Shown here piece by piece: positions 6,647 through 14,629 of a stretch of 50,629 nt of DNA. The stretch lies in the NCBI GenBank assembly GCA_043814315.1, contig JBDRKE010000003.1, positions 1 through 50,629 of the forward strand, read 5' to 3'. The DNA comes from JBDRKE01 sp043814315 (GTDB lineage Bacteria; Omnitrophota; Gorgyraeia; Gygaellales; Profunditerraquicolaceae). The stretch's first letter is position 1; each line of letters starts with the position of its first letter. Made by a program: the position numbers and the translations under genes. The notes under the pieces are model-generated. The model was given only the letters and a program-made list of their open reading frames with translations, did no database searches and was not told the origin of the DNA.

Positions 6647-8664
6647 AAGACAAAAATTTAGTTATCGTAGAGTCTCCCACCAAAGCCAAGACCATCAGTA
6701 AAATCTTAGGAGATAATTATGTGGTTGTCTCCTCCATGGGGCATCTTATTGATTTGCCGAAAAAAAAATTGGGCGTGGATATTGAAAAAGGTTTTGAGCC
6801 CGATTACGAAGTTATCCCCGGAAGGCAGAAGATGTTAACGTCCTTGAAGAAGGAGGCCAAGAAGAAGGAGTGCATCTACGTGGCCACGGATCCTGACCGG
6901 GAGGGAGAAGCCATCGGCTGGCAGATCCGGGAACGCCTTTTCAAGAATAAGAAAGTTTTTCGCGTTGTCTTCCACGAGATCACTCCTGCCGCCGTCAACG
7001 CCGCCTTCAAGAGCCCGCGGGATTTTGACGAAAAGATGGTGGAGGCACAGGTCGGCCGCAGGGTTTTAGACAGAATCGTGGGATATTTCTTAAGCCCGTT
7101 GCTGTGGAGAAAAATCGCCCGGGGCTTAAGTGCCGGCAGGGTTCAATCCGTGGCTTTAAGATTGATTGTGGAAAGGGAAAAAGTTATTAATAGTTTTGTG
7201 CCTCAGGAGTATTGGGAGATTGAGGCGGAATTAAGAAAAATCCAAAATCCAAAATCCCTGCCTGTCCGGCAGGCAGACAAAGTCCAAAAACCATTTATAG
7301 CCAAGCTGGAAAAGATAGAAGATAAAAAAGCGGAAATTAAGAATAGAGAGGAAGCGGATAGGCTGGTTAGCGATATTAAGGATAAGCCCTTTAAAGTCCT
7401 GGAGATAAAAAAAGCCGAGAGGCAGCGCTACCCGGATCCCCCTTTTATCACCAGCACGCTTCAGCAGGACGGGTTCAACAAGTTAAGATTTAACGCCACT
7501 AAGACGATGATTGTGGCGCAGCAGCTTTATGAAGGTATTGATATAGGGCAGGAGGCACCGGAGGGTTTGATTACTTATATGCGCACAGATTCAACCCGCG
7601 TGGCCCCTGAGGCCATCAAAGAAGTCAGAACCTTCATTACCAGCAGGTTCGGGAAAGATTATCTGCCGGAGAAACCCAACATTTATAAAGTAAAGAAACT
7701 GGCTCAGGAGGCCCATGAAGCCGTCAGGCCTACCTCTGTCCATCGTACCCCTGAAAGCCTGAAAGCCTCTTTAAGCCCGACCCAGTATAAACTCTATGAA
7801 CTTATTTACAATCGGTTTTTAGCAAGCCAGATGACTCCGGCGCGGTATCTGTCCACCAGCGTCGATATCCAGGTCCAGAAGTACTTATTTGCGGCTTCGG
7901 GAAGCAAACTTATTTTCGACGGTTTTACCGCTGTGTACAATAAAAATAATGAGAATGACAAAGGCAAGAACGAAATCCCTGAACTGGCGAAGGATGAGAT
8001 GCTGGATCTTCTCCAGTTGATTCCGTCCCAGCATTTTACTAAATCTGCGCCCAGGTTTTCGGATAGCTCGCTGGTCAAGGCATTAGAAGAGGACGGTATC
8101 GGCAGGCCCTCGACGTATGCCCCCATCGTCTCAACGCTTATCCTGCGCGATTACATCCGCAGGCTCAAAGGATATTTCTATCCTACCGAATTGGGGTTTA
8201 AAGTCTGCGACATGCTGGTGGAGTATTTTCCAAAAATCATGGATACAAAATTCACCGCCTCCATGGAAGAAGAGCTCGATGAAATCGAAGAAGGCCGGTT
8301 AGACAGAAAAAAAGTCTTAGAGGATTTTTACGCGCCCTTCAAGAGAAACCTTGATTATGCGCAGGAAAATATCAAGAAAGAAGTCATTACCACAAATGAA
8401 GTCTGTGAAAAGTGCGCTAAGCCGATGATCGTCAAGTGGGGACGTAAAGGCAAATTCTTAAGCTGCTCGGGCTTCCCGGAATGTAAATTTTCTAAATCAA
8501 TAACCACGGGCGTCAAATGCCCTGAACCGAACTGCGGCGGAGAGCTTATTGAGCGGCGCTCCAGGCGCGGGTTCTTCTATGGCTGCTCGAACTACCCTAA
8601 ATGCACCTTTACCTCCAGGACTCTTCCCGAGCAGGACGATAAAGATAAAGCGGCAACCCCATAA
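6643..8664 (+). CDS. topA: DNA topoisomerase I (type IA)
   Basis: TopA relaxes negative supercoils through a 5'-phosphotyrosine intermediate. Seen in the 673 residues: Toprim domain at the N-terminus (VIVESPTKAKTISKIL, then ATDPDREGEAIGWQI), the core with SAGRVQSVALRLIVEREK, the active-site Tyr in GLITYMRTDSTRV (Y312), EAHEAVRPTS, GIGRPSTYAPIVSTL, and two C-terminal four-Cys zinc ribbons (CEKCAKPMIVKWGRKGKFLSC and the one starting CPEPNCGGEL). Between about residues 200 and 216 there is an extra segment (IQNPKSLPVRQADKVQKP) encoded by a palindromic repeat, read in frame. It falls in a variable part between conserved blocks, so the enzyme should still work. The start overlaps the dprA stop. 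Confidence 0.96.
   Translation: MKDKNLVIVESPTKAKTISKILGDNYVVVSSMGHLIDLPKKKLGVDIEKGFEPDYEVIPGRQKMLTSLKKEAKKKECIYVATDPDREGEAIGWQIRERLFKNKKVFRVVFHEITPAAVNAAFKSPRDFDEKMVEAQVGRRVLDRIVGYFLSPLLWRKIARGLSAGRVQSVALRLIVEREKVINSFVPQEYWEIEAELRKIQNPKSLPVRQADKVQKPFIAKLEKIEDKKAEIKNREEADRLVSDIKDKPFKVLEIKKAERQRYPDPPFITSTLQQDGFNKLRFNATKTMIVAQQLYEGIDIGQEAPEGLITYMRTDSTRVAPEAIKEVRTFITSRFGKDYLPEKPNIYKVKKLAQEAHEAVRPTSVHRTPESLKASLSPTQYKLYELIYNRFLASQMTPARYLSTSVDIQVQKYLFAASGSKLIFDGFTAVYNKNNENDKGKNEIPELAKDEMLDLLQLIPSQHFTKSAPRFSDSSLVKALEEDGIGRPSTYAPIVSTLILRDYIRRLKGYFYPTELGFKVCDMLVEYFPKIMDTKFTASMEEELDEIEEGRLDRKKVLEDFYAPFKRNLDYAQENIKKEVITTNEVCEKCAKPMIVKWGRKGKFLSCSGFPECKFSKSITTGVKCPEPNCGGELIERRSRRGFFYGCSNYPKCTFTSRTLPEQDDKDKAATP
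7235..7292 (+). repeat. Palindromic repeat inserted in frame in topA
   Basis: Three AAATCCA-type heptamers lead into a GC-rich hairpin (CTGCCTGTCCGGCAGGCAG, 7258-7276) and then AAAGTCCAAAAACCA. The same hairpin core occurs at 17653-17672 in an intergenic element and at 20380-20400 in a glycosyltransferase gene. It keeps the topA frame open. Confidence 0.8.
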
Positions 8665-8694
8665 ATAATGAACCTGTTAGCCTTCTCGCTCAAT

Positions 8695-8895
8695 GGTGGC
8701 AGATTTTGTAGGTCCTGCCTTGGACTGTTTCTCTCGGGGGCGTTCGTTTTGCCCCGGCGTGGCAAAACTTCACTCGTCTCGGCTGCGTCGTCCTTCCCCG
8801 CAGCTTAGTTCTTGTAGCGGCGGGGAAGGAAACCATGCCCGCTCCTTGCCTCCACGCCCCGCTCGAAATCAGTCCAAGTCACCCACAAAATCCGG
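8695..8895 (+). repeat. Large structured inverted repeat 1 between topA and xerC
   Basis: The outer arms 8702-8742 and 8855-8892 are imperfect complements (GATTTTGT ... ACAAAATC, CTTGGACTG ... CAGTCCAAG, GGGGCG ... CGCCCC). Inside are two perfect hairpins: GTTTTGCC/GGCAAAAC (8746-8753 with 8761-8768) and CCTTCCCCGC/GCGGGGAAGG (8792-8801 with 8820-8829). An 82-codon reading frame crosses it, but the composition is set by the palindromes and I do not call a gene. It may be a repeat element or a structured RNA. Confidence 0.6.
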
Positions 8896-8937
8896 CTTGT
8901 ATTGCATGTACACGCTGGCAATCCTCAAAGGGGAGGT

Positions 8938-9255
8938 TTAAGAGGTGCCCCTGGCGAGGTGCGAGCGAATGGAGCTTTTAGCAAGAGGAGCTTGAGTATT
9001 TGAGGGAATCCCGAGGTCAACGCGAAGCGTTGACAATCTCGGGACGGCCGAGGGTGTTTGAGCGACGAGGCAGAAGCCGAGGAGCGAAGTCCTTCGCTTT
9101 CGCTCAGGATGGTTCGGCGAAGGTGGTGAGCGCAGCGAACCATTACGAGGACGCCGAAAATGCGAAAGATCTCTTGCGCCCCCGTCGCTTTACTTCACAA
9201 AGCCTCGGGGAAAAGCGACCTGAGCGAGCAGCTCGCCAGGGGGGCACCTTAAGAG
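8938..9255 (+). repeat. Large structured inverted repeat 2 between topA and xerC
   Basis: The outer arms 8941-8979 and 9210-9254 are imperfect complements over about 40 bases, including AGGTGCCCCTGGCGAG against CTCGCCAGGGGGGCACCT. Inside lies a clean hairpin: TCCCGAG and GTCAACGC pair with GCGTTGAC and CTCGGGA (9009-9044). Further GC-rich dyads occur at 9080-9145. It has the same nested design as the element just upstream. The reading frame of xerC runs open backwards through it, but no start there is supported. Confidence 0.6.
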
Positions 9256-9284
9256 ACAGACCCCCGCTAAAGGGCGAATATACT

Positions 9285-10157
9285 ATGGAAAAATATATCG
9301 AGAAGTTTATGAGGTACCTGGAGATCGAGAAGAATTATTCGCCGCACACCCTGTTGAATTATCGTCTGGACCTGGAGGATTTCAGGAGATTCATTAGAGA
9401 TACAGGGATAGACAAGATCGATTATCTGCTTTTAAGAAAGTATCTGGCGCAATTGAAGGAGAAGAATTTAGGTACGCGGTCAGTGAACCGCCGGCTTTCG
9501 GGCCTGCGCAGCTTTTTCAAATTCCTGGCCCGCGAAGGCTATTTAAAGACCAATCCTATCCTGAGTATCTCCAGTCCCAAAATTGATAAACACCTGCCCA
9601 GTTTCCTGACGGAAGAAGAGGTCAGCAGGCTTATTGAGTCTGCTTTTGCCAAGGACGATAAAGACGCCCAGGGTTTACGCAATCGAGCCATCCTGGAAAC
9701 ATTTTATTCTACGGGAATCAGGATCTCGGAACTGGTAGGATTGGCCGTGGAGGATGTGGATTTTATCGGAGGCATCGTTAAGGTCATGGGAAAAGGAAAA
9801 AAGGAACGCGTGGTCCCTATCGGCGAAGTCGCGATGGCGGTTATCAGGAAGTATCTGGAAAAAAGAAAGAAACAATCGGAGGCGCTTTTTTTGAATAAAA
9901 ACGGCCGCCGCATCAGTTCCCGCGGAGTACGCAATATCGTATTTAAATACATAAAACGCTCAGGCATCAAACAGGAGGGGGTATCGGCGCATACGTTCAG
10001 GCACTCATTCGCAACGCACCTTCTTAACCGGGGCGCTGATTTAAGGACCGTTCAGGAGCTTTTAGGTCACGCGAATCTATCGACGACGCAGATCTATACG
10101 CACCTCACTACCGAAAAGTTAAAAAACGTGTATGATAAGGCCCACCCCAGGGCTTAG
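9285..10157 (+). CDS. Tyrosine recombinase XerC/XerD
   Basis: This 290-residue tyrosine recombinase most likely resolves chromosome dimers at dif with a partner protein. Seen: the N-terminal SAM-like domain (EKFMRYLEIEKNYSPHTLLNYRLDLEDFRRF ... VNRRLSGLRSFFKFL) and the catalytic domain with Arg in STGIRISELVGL, Lys in MGKGKKERVVPIG, HTFRHSFATHLLNRGADLRTVQELLGH and the nucleophile in TTQIYTHL. Length is typical of XerC/XerD, which rules out most phage integrases; XerC and XerD cannot be told apart here. ATG 9285 is the first start giving the conserved N-terminus; the frame is open upstream to 9000 through structured non-coding DNA. The Shine-Dalgarno (AGGG) is weak. I see no dif-like 28-mer nearby. 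Confidence 0.93.
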   Translation: MEKYIEKFMRYLEIEKNYSPHTLLNYRLDLEDFRRFIRDTGIDKIDYLLLRKYLAQLKEKNLGTRSVNRRLSGLRSFFKFLAREGYLKTNPILSISSPKIDKHLPSFLTEEEVSRLIESAFAKDDKDAQGLRNRAILETFYSTGIRISELVGLAVEDVDFIGGIVKVMGKGKKERVVPIGEVAMAVIRKYLEKRKKQSEALFLNKNGRRISSRGVRNIVFKYIKRSGIKQEGVSAHTFRHSFATHLLNRGADLRTVQELLGHANLSTTQIYTHLTTEKLKNVYDKAHPRA

Positions 10158-10174
10158 GAGGAACTTAAATAGAT

Positions 10175-10318
10175 ACGATGAAATCCCAAATCCCAAATCC
10201 AAAACTATTTGGGATTTTGAAATTGGCACTTCGGTTTCGCCTCAGTGCCAATGGTGAGCGAAACCGAACCATGGGATTTGTTTGGTAGTATTGGTATTAT
10301 TTGGATTTTGGTTTAAAA
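10175..10318 (+). repeat. Palindromic element with GGCACTTCG core
   Basis: The A-rich left arm (AAATCCC and AAATCCA units) meets the complementary ATTTGGGATTTTG. A core follows with GGCACT ... AGTGCC (10225-10250) and a GGTGAGCG ... CGAACC block, then a T-rich right arm up to the waaA start. The core type recurs at 37193-37245, 38984-39060 and 40893-40946. Confidence 0.75.
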
Positions 10319-10320
10319 AA

Positions 10321-11586
10321 ATGTTTATTTTCTACGACATAATATTCTTATTTATCAGCATTTTTTTCTTGCCGGTCTATTTATTCCGCAGGAAATTCCA
10401 CGCAGGGTTTTTGGCCCGCTTAGGCTTTCTGCCAAAAGAGGCTCAATTCTCAAGGCCTATCTGGATTCATGCGGTAAGCGTAGGAGAGGTCAATGCGCTG
10501 GGCGCCCTTATAGAAGAATTGCGAAAGGCTTACCCGTCTAAACGGATAGTCATTTCAACTGTTACCCCGACGGGAAATAAAATAGCTAAAGCTGCTGCTA
10601 AGGATAAAGACTTTGTGACATATCTGCCCATAGATTTAAGCTTTACCGTAAGAAGCGTTATAGACAGAATCAACCCTTGTTTATTCATCATTGCGGAGAC
10701 TGAAATCTGGCCCAATCTTATTACCTATCTTTGCAGGAAAAAAATCTCTGTGATTATGGTCAACGGAAGAATCTCCGACCGTTCCTTTAAAGGTTATAGG
10801 GCACTAAAATTTCTACTTAAGCCCATCTTGGAAAAAGTCAGTCTGTTCTGTATGCAGACGCCGCTGGATGCTGAAAGATTGAAACGTTTGGGTGTTGCGC
10901 AGGATAAGATCCAGGTCACCGGAAACATGAAATTTGACAGTAAGATAGACTTAGAAAAAAGTGGCGAAAGTGATTATCGCATGAAATTAGGCTTAAAGGG
11001 CCAAGATAAACTCTGGGTAGCTGGAAGCACGCATCCCGGCGAAGAAGAAATCATTTTAGGCGCGTATCGAAGGTTATTGAGAGAATTTCCTCAGCTTAAA
11101 CTTTTGATAGCGCCGAGGCACACACAGAGAAGCGGGGATGTCGCAAAGATCGTTTCCATGTTTGGTTTTCGCAGCCTATTTCTATCACAGGAGCCTTGCG
11201 AGTGCCACTCCTGTGCCGCGACTGCCGTTTTCATCCTGGATAAGCTTGGAGAGTTGACATCTTTTTATGCAGTCGCAGATATTGTTTTTGTGGGAGGCAG
11301 CCTGATAAAAAAGGGCGGACATAATATCTTAGAGCCGGCCTTTTTAAGGAAACCCGTACTGTTTGGGCCGCATATGTTTAATTTCCGAGATATAGCGGAT
11401 TTATTTTTAACTCATCAGGCCGCTATAATGGCCAGCGACGCAGAGGAATTAAGAATGAATATCGCAAGACTCTTGAAAGACCCTGCTTTAGCCGTTAAAA
11501 TGAGCCAGCAGGCCCAGGGAATCATTACGCAAAATCAAGGGGCTACAGTCAGAAATCTTGAGTTTATAAAAAAGCTGTTGTCTTAA
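10321..11586 (+). CDS. waaA: 3-deoxy-D-manno-octulosonic acid (Kdo) transferase
   Basis: WaaA (KdtA) moves Kdo from CMP-Kdo onto lipid A precursor at the inner face of the inner membrane. The 421-residue protein has an N-terminal membrane anchor (FIFYDIIFLFISIFFLPVYLF), the donor-domain hallmarks of GT30 enzymes (RPIWIHAVSVGEVNAL, ISTVTPTGNKIA, AETEIWPNLI, VNGRISDRSF), GSTHPGEEEIIL and the C-terminal FVGGSLIKKGGHNILEPA followed by PVLFGPHMFNF. Length is normal. I use ATG 10321; a longer frame begins at 10282 inside the repeat arm. No Shine-Dalgarno precedes it. Kdo synthesis genes (kdsA-D, kdsB) lie 18 kb downstream in the same orientation, so the pathway is complete. Confidence 0.95.
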   Translation: MFIFYDIIFLFISIFFLPVYLFRRKFHAGFLARLGFLPKEAQFSRPIWIHAVSVGEVNALGALIEELRKAYPSKRIVISTVTPTGNKIAKAAAKDKDFVTYLPIDLSFTVRSVIDRINPCLFIIAETEIWPNLITYLCRKKISVIMVNGRISDRSFKGYRALKFLLKPILEKVSLFCMQTPLDAERLKRLGVAQDKIQVTGNMKFDSKIDLEKSGESDYRMKLGLKGQDKLWVAGSTHPGEEEIILGAYRRLLREFPQLKLLIAPRHTQRSGDVAKIVSMFGFRSLFLSQEPCECHSCAATAVFILDKLGELTSFYAVADIVFVGGSLIKKGGHNILEPAFLRKPVLFGPHMFNFRDIADLFLTHQAAIMASDAEELRMNIARLLKDPALAVKMSQQAQGIITQNQGATVRNLEFIKKLLS

Positions 11587-11622
11587 GGGAAGAGGTTCGT
11601 GGTAATATAGCACGCAAGAAAA

Positions 11623-12342
11623 ATGGAAATCAGGGCAAGACAAAAAAATAATATCATTATCTTGGATTTGCACGGACGTATTGACATTGATTGCGCGAAT
11701 TTTGTGGAAGTGGTGGGACAATGTATCCGCGACGGCTTCTGCGATATCCTCTGTAACTTTGAAGAGGTTGATTTTATTGATTATATGGGAGTCTCGGTGG
11801 TTGTCATTGCCTATAAAGAGGTAGTTAACAGTAAAGGAAGAATGAAATTTACGAATGTTCCCGCGCATCTTAAGAACGTGTTTTCTATTGCCGGCCTGGA
11901 CAGGATCATCGAGATTTATGCAACGGAAGATCTGGCGCTGAATAGTTTCAAAGAGGACAAGGTCATTGAAGATATCAAGAAAATGCAGTTACGCCGCAGA
12001 TTCAAGCGCCTTCCCATCGATATCAAGATAGAATTAAAATCCAAATACGATAAAGACTTCCGGTGCCTGAAACTCGATATCCTGAATCTAAGCGCCGTCG
12101 GGGCTTATATATACGGTTACGATAAGTTTAAGCTGGGGGATGAGGTTATTTTGAAGATGGGGCTGCCGCCTAAGAATGAAGATATAGAACTGGACGCCAA
12201 GGTTGTATGGCTGCCCGACAAACAGATCCAGCATATTATTCACCCTGGGATGGGAGTGGAGTTTTCTCGTATCCCTTCTTCCGTTCAGCAGAAACTCCTT
12301 AACTTCATCGAAAGAAACCTTTCCTTCATGTCCGCTGACTAA
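11623..12342 (+). CDS. STAS-PilZ two-domain protein
   Basis: The 239-residue protein joins a STAS domain (about 1-110), as in anti-sigma-factor antagonists, to a PilZ domain (about 123-235), which binds cyclic di-GMP. Seen: STAS strand and helix pattern IIILDLHGRIDI ... ILCNFEEVDFIDYMGVSVVV ... FTNVPAHLKNVFSIAGLDRI. At the usual phosphorylation site the D-S-S-G type motif reads D-Y-M-G, so the phosphorylatable serine is missing. The PilZ part has the R-x3-R box (RRRFKRLP) and the second box as N-L-S-A-V-G, both needed for c-di-GMP. So it is probably a c-di-GMP-responsive partner-binding protein not controlled by serine phosphorylation; this is inference. It sits 36 bases after waaA and just before a HAD gene. 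Confidence 0.85.
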   Translation: MEIRARQKNNIIILDLHGRIDIDCANFVEVVGQCIRDGFCDILCNFEEVDFIDYMGVSVVVIAYKEVVNSKGRMKFTNVPAHLKNVFSIAGLDRIIEIYATEDLALNSFKEDKVIEDIKKMQLRRRFKRLPIDIKIELKSKYDKDFRCLKLDILNLSAVGAYIYGYDKFKLGDEVILKMGLPPKNEDIELDAKVVWLPDKQIQHIIHPGMGVEFSRIPSSVQQKLLNFIERNLSFMSAD

Positions 12343-12367
12343 GGCCAGAAAAAGGAGGTTCCATCCG

Positions 12368-13030
12368 TTGACAAAAAAACAACCCAAAGCCATTATTTTT
12401 GATATGGATGGCGTCATTGTTGATTCTATGCCGTATCATTTTCTGGCCTGGTATGAGGCCTTAAGGCCCTGGGGAGTCAGGGTTAGTTGTTTTGATGTCT
12501 ATTTGAAGGAAGGGGAGCGCTGGGATAAGACGTTGAAGAGCCTTCTTAAGGACGCCCGAATCCAACCTTCAAAAGTTACTTTAAAAAAGATCTTTTTGGC
12601 TCGCCAGAAGATATTTAAAAAATATTTTAAACGTTTTATTTTTAAAGGCGCTAAAGGATTCTTGCGGTGCCTGAAGAGCCAAGGTTATCTCTTGGGACTG
12701 GTCACCGGAACCCCTGAAAACGAGGTCAATAAAATTTTACCTCGAGGGATTAAGGGCGTGTTTGATATTGTCATTGCAGGTAATGCCGTTAGGCATGGCA
12801 AACCTCATCCTGAACCCTATCTGAAAGCCTGTTTCGGGCTTCATCTAAGGCCTTGCGAATGTGTCGTGATAGAGAATGCTCCATTGGGCATAAGGTCTGC
12901 GAAAGCAGCAGGCATGTATTGTATCGCTTTGACGACCAGCCTGCCTGCACCCTACCTAAAAGGCGCGGATAGGCTCGCAGATACCCTGGAGGAAATTACA
13001 GGGATTATTGATAAAACCTGCGGGCTCTAA
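12368..13030 (+). CDS. HAD-family phosphatase (beta-phosphoglucomutase-like)
   Basis: The 220-residue HAD hydrolase of the PGMB/phosphatase type removes phosphate from, or isomerises, a small sugar phosphate; substrate unknown. Seen: motif I AIIFDMDGVIVDSM (nucleophile Asp and acid/base Asp), a helical cap with KEGERWDKTLKSLL, motif II in LGLVTGTPE, motif III Lys in RHGKPHPEPYL and motif IV VVIENAPLGIRSAKAAGM, where E-N replaces the usual E-D/D-S. The start is TTG 12368: AAAGGAGGT lies at 12351-12359 and the conserved N-terminus begins right after it; the frame upstream overlaps the STAS-PilZ gene and is not needed. It sits 25 bases after that gene and may share its transcript. Confidence 0.87.
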   Translation: MTKKQPKAIIFDMDGVIVDSMPYHFLAWYEALRPWGVRVSCFDVYLKEGERWDKTLKSLLKDARIQPSKVTLKKIFLARQKIFKKYFKRFIFKGAKGFLRCLKSQGYLLGLVTGTPENEVNKILPRGIKGVFDIVIAGNAVRHGKPHPEPYLKACFGLHLRPCECVVIENAPLGIRSAKAAGMYCIALTTSLPAPYLKGADRLADTLEEITGIIDKTCGL

Positions 13031-13102
13031 AAGTTTGGTCCTTCCGGAGGGAAATGCTGCATCCTTATGTAATTTATAGACTTTTTAATCTGCTAAAATC
13101 TG

Positions 13103-13131
13103 TTGCTTCCGGCCTTTCCTTGTGGTAAAAT
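13103..13131 (+). promoter_or_regulatory. Sigma-70-type promoter upstream of the GDT1-like gene
   Basis: TTGCTT (13103-13108) and TAAAAT (13126-13131) are separated by 17 bases, the ideal spacing. Transcription would start near 13138 and leave a leader of about 155 bases before 13294. The rest of the 13031-13293 gap holds no gene. I looked for a manganese (yybP-ykoY) riboswitch in the leader but could not match its consensus; GGGTATTTTAGAAGCCC is the only clear small hairpin. Confidence 0.5.
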
Positions 13132-13293
13132 ACCTTTCTTGGCATTAAATACGTTAAATCAACCAACCGTTGTCTTGGGTTATCCTGGAATCTAGAGAGA
13201 TAGAAGTGGAAAGGGTATTTTAGAAGCCCTTTAGAGCAGAGGCTTAAGGTCTGGCGGCCTGGTTTGTGATTTTAAGCTTAAGGAGAAGAGGGG

Positions 13294-13566
13294 ATGGATG
13301 GGAAAGTATTTTTTGCTACATTTGCCGCTGTTTTTATAGCTGAATTAGCGGATAAGACACAGTTTGTCGGCATAGGAATGGCCTCCAAGACAGGCAAGCC
13401 CGTTTCCGTATGGTTAGGCTCTGTGGCCGCTTACTGCGTGGTGACTCTTTTTTCGGTTTTGATAGGCGTGGCCCTGGGAAAATATTTGAAACCAGAGCTC
13501 ATTCGGTATCTGGCGTCTTCTCTGTTTGCCCTCATGGCCGTCTTGATATTCTTTAAGGTCCTTTAA
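13294..13566 (+). CDS. Half-size GDT1/TMEM165 (UPF0016) cation transporter
   Basis: UPF0016 proteins move Mn2+ and/or Ca2+ across membranes. Most have two repeats of the E-x-G-D-K-T motif; this 90-residue protein has one (ELADKTQFVGIGMASK) and three hydrophobic stretches, so it is a single repeat that would have to form a dimer. Seen: FFATFAAVFIAELADKTQ at the N-terminus, VWLGSVAAYCVVTLFSVLIGVALG in the middle and LASSLFALMAVLIFF at the end. No second half-size gene is next to it. AAGGAGAAGAGG precedes ATG 13294. It has its own likely promoter and leader. The acidic motif is intact, so transport is plausible; the ion cannot be told from the sequence. Confidence 0.88.
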   Translation: MDGKVFFATFAAVFIAELADKTQFVGIGMASKTGKPVSVWLGSVAAYCVVTLFSVLIGVALGKYLKPELIRYLASSLFALMAVLIFFKVL

Positions 13567-13602
13567 GAAAATCCTTACCTTAACTATCCCTAAGGAGGCA
13601 CG

Positions 13603-14199
13603 ATGAAACGTTATCTTATTACCGGGCTTGTTGTGGTTGTGCCTGTTCTTATAACTGTTTACGTTTTGTTTGTGGCTTTTCGATTTCTTGACGGGATTCT
13701 GGGAAGATTCTTGAATACGTACTTTAAGGATGTGGTAGGGTTTTATGTCCCGGGGATAGGGCTCATCTTGCTTTTCGTGTTCGTTGTGACCGTTGGTTTT
13801 CTGGTGAGCCGTTTCCTCAACAAGAGAATCGTTCGCGGAATTGAAAAGTGGTTTGCGGGCCTGCCGTTCATCGACAGAATTTATCCTTTGGTCAAGCAAA
13901 TCATTCTGTTTATTCTGGCTGAAAAAGAATTCGTTTTTAAAAAAGTGGTTTTAGTCGAATATCCTTCTAAGGGCCTTTGGTCCGTGGGATTTTTGACCAA
14001 CGAGGAATTCAAGAAGATAAAAGAAGCCTCCGGTAGATCCCTGGTTTCCGTGTTTATTCCCAGCACCCCGGGCCCGCTTACCGGATATGTTATTTTTGTT
14101 CCCAAAGAGGATCTGGAATTCCTGGATATGCCTGTTAGCGATGCGCTCAAGATTATTATTTCTGGCGGCGTGGTTAAACCGGAAGATCAACTCCTTTAG
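13603..14199 (+). CDS. DUF502 inner-membrane protein
   Basis: The 198-residue protein belongs to the DUF502 family, widespread membrane proteins of unknown function. Seen: two hydrophobic segments, RYLITGLVVVVPVLITVYVLF at 3-23 and YVPGIGLILLFVFVVTVGFL near 48-67, then the family stretch FAGLPFIDRIYPLVKQI near 84-100 and a soluble C-terminal part with SVFIPSTPGPLTGYVIFVPKED, the most conserved block. The start has AAGGAGG 6 nt upstream. It ends 3 bases before yjbQ, so the two are co-translated. Function cannot be stated; some members in plants are tied to chloroplast development. Confidence 0.88.
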   Translation: MKRYLITGLVVVVPVLITVYVLFVAFRFLDGILGRFLNTYFKDVVGFYVPGIGLILLFVFVVTVGFLVSRFLNKRIVRGIEKWFAGLPFIDRIYPLVKQIILFILAEKEFVFKKVVLVEYPSKGLWSVGFLTNEEFKKIKEASGRSLVSVFIPSTPGPLTGYVIFVPKEDLEFLDMPVSDALKIIISGGVVKPEDQLL

Positions 14200-14202
14200 G
14201 CC

Positions 14203-14622
14203 ATGAAAATCATCCATGAGAGGCTAAGATTTGATACGAAAGGCAGTCCTCAACTTTTGAATATAACGGAAGAACTCTCCAGGATGCTCGAAGCCTTAAA
14301 GGTGAGGAAGGGAAGCTTGACGGTGTTTGTAGTCGGCTCGACCGCAGGAATCACCACCTTTGAATATGAACCGGGACTTATCCAGGATGTTACGGATTTA
14401 TACGAAAAGATCATTCCTTCCTCCAGGCGCTACCATCATGATGAGACATGGGGGGATGCCAACGGCTACAGCCATTTAAGGGCAGCCCTTACCGGGGCCT
14501 CTTTGACTATCCCCTTTGAAGAAGGAAAACTCTTACTGGGGACCTGGCAGCAGGTTGTTCTGGCAGAGTTTGATAACCGGCCTCGTAAGCGGCACCTCGT
14601 GGTTCAGGTTATCGCCGAATAG
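14203..14622 (+). CDS. yjbQ: YjbQ family (UPF0047) protein
   Basis: YjbQ-family proteins form small trimeric beta-barrel-like folds; the E. coli protein has weak thiamin-phosphate synthase activity, but the real role is not settled. The 139-residue protein shows the whole family: an N-terminal two-strand region, VGSTAGITTFEYEPG, then HDETWGDANGYSHLRAALTGAS and LLLGTWQQVVLAEFDNRPRKR with a final HLVVQV. The H-x-R and D-x-R residues of the presumed active site are present. It starts 3 bases after the DUF502 stop and ends 7 bases before lpxK, so it is embedded in one transcription unit. Confidence 0.9.
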   Translation: MKIIHERLRFDTKGSPQLLNITEELSRMLEALKVRKGSLTVFVVGSTAGITTFEYEPGLIQDVTDLYEKIIPSSRRYHHDETWGDANGYSHLRAALTGASLTIPFEEGKLLLGTWQQVVLAEFDNRPRKRHLVVQVIAE

Positions 14623-14629
14623 GGGAATA

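Noticed and set aside
8693..8941. An 82-codon reading frame between topA and xerC
   Set aside because: Its sequence is set by palindromes (outer stem and two inner hairpins), has many Ser, Arg and Pro, no ribosome-binding site and no family resemblance.
9000..9284. N-terminal extension of the XerC/D protein
   Set aside because: These 95 codons lie in structured non-coding DNA; the conserved recombinase starts at ATG 9285.
13132..13293. Manganese (yybP-ykoY) riboswitch before the GDT1-like gene
   Set aside because: The expected conserved loops could not be matched; only a small hairpin is evident.
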